Source: Porphyrobacter sp. (GTDB lineage Bacteria > Pseudomonadota > Alphaproteobacteria > Sphingomonadales > Sphingomonadaceae). From it: DNA of 5,864 nt. The translations under genes and the position numbers were made by a program. Under the pieces are notes generated by a model. The model had not been told where the DNA came from and did no database searches. It saw only the letters and a list, made by a program, of their open reading frames with translations. The DNA is taken from assembly GCA_021732945.1 (NCBI GenBank), contig JAKFWB010000427.1, positions 1 to 5,864 on the forward strand, read 5' to 3'. Positions 5,601 through 5,864 of this stretch are shown here, piece after piece; positions within the stretch are counted from its first letter, which is position 1, and each line of letters starts with the position of its first letter.

Positions 5601-5864
5601 ATGATGAGTGAGAGCCGGTGGCACCGTGATCCCAATTGGATTGGTGCGAAACTCGATGATACCCTCGTGATGCTGGATGTCGAAAGCGGCCAATATGTCG
5701 GGCTGAACAAGACTGCGACAGTGATCTGAGACGCTCTGGCCGAACCGGTAACGCCTACCGCGCTTCAGGAATTATTGCTCGCCCGGTTTGACGTGCCCGC
5801 CGATCAATGCGCTGTTGCGATCGAGCGGCTGTTGAGCGAGTTCGATGCACTCGGCGCGATCAAG
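5601..5864 (+). pseudogene. PqqD-like RiPP recognition element (lasso B1) broken by in-frame TGA, right end cut by window
   Basis: PqqD-family proteins (lasso B1) are small winged-helix domains that bind the precursor's leader and present it to B2 and the cyclase. The 88 codons here follow the family pattern throughout: VMLDVESGQYVGLN (residues 23-36), KTATVI (37-42), then after the stop DALAEPVTPTALQELLLARF, a Cys (Q-C-A) and LLSEFDALGAI at the end. Codon 43 (5727-5729) is TGA. Family members normally have Trp there (pattern 'a-x-x-I-W-x-x-L'), and TGG to TGA is one base change; the frame then stays open to the window end. As read, translation yields only 42 residues, lacking the helices of the fold. 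There is no in-frame ATG for restart. Starts at 5601 and 5604 (ATGATG) both follow GGTGAG at 5594-5599. A sequencing error, true decay or readthrough are all possible; nearby genes use TGA as stop and TGG for Trp. Confidence 0.85.

Noticed and set aside
5727..5770. TGA read as selenocysteine
   Set aside because: The family has Trp at this site, and I see no convincing SECIS-like hairpin just after the codon.
1..5864. CRISPR arrays, tRNA or rRNA genes, insertion sequences, clear rho-independent terminators
   Set aside because: No regularly spaced repeats, RNA gene signatures, transposase frames with terminal inverted repeats, or GC hairpins followed by T runs were seen.

Overview
The window is a GC-rich, densely packed stretch whose protein families and codon use suggest an alphaproteobacterium, most likely a sphingomonad (Sphingomonas, Sphingobium or Novosphingobium type). 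This is inferred from family resemblance; there is no rRNA or other taxonomic marker. It looks like part of a lasso-peptide-type RiPP (ribosomally made, modified peptide) locus. Both ends are cut: a methyltransferase runs off the left edge and a PqqD-like gene runs off the right edge.

Layout. A divergent intergenic region (about 4516-4743) separates two gene sets. The leftward set reads: B2-type transglutaminase-like leader peptidase (4515-3964), HPr-kinase-like peptide kinase K1 (3877-2987), PAPS-dependent sulfotransferase (3015-2125), a small unknown ORF (1997-1836), a membrane-anchored protein with a W-x-F-F motif (1836-1312), an HTTM-like multi-pass membrane protein (1327-491), and a class I SAM methyltransferase (438 to beyond position 1). 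Most junctions overlap or are short, including a TGATG stop/start overlap at 1838-1834, so this is probably one operon. The rightward set reads: a second, divergent HPr-kinase-like protein K2 (4744-5598), then two bases later a PqqD-like RiPP recognition element (B1) from 5601 to the window end.

How the parts could work together. In lasso systems B1 binds the leader of the precursor, B2 cuts the leader off, and an asparagine-synthetase-like C protein closes the ring. K1 and the sulfotransferase would then be tailoring enzymes adding phosphate and sulfate. The HTTM protein and its W-x-F-F partner recall the SdpB/SdpA pair of peptide toxin systems and may help in membrane-level processing, export or immunity. 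Neither a precursor peptide nor a C protein is visible; both would have to lie outside the window.

Most notable points. The B1 frame is interrupted by TGA (5727-5729) at the place where PqqD proteins usually carry Trp, a one-base change from TGG. B2 has no acidic residue after its catalytic His. K2 has lost the first Walker A glycine. The locus may therefore be decaying or dependent on partners elsewhere, although its tailoring genes look intact.
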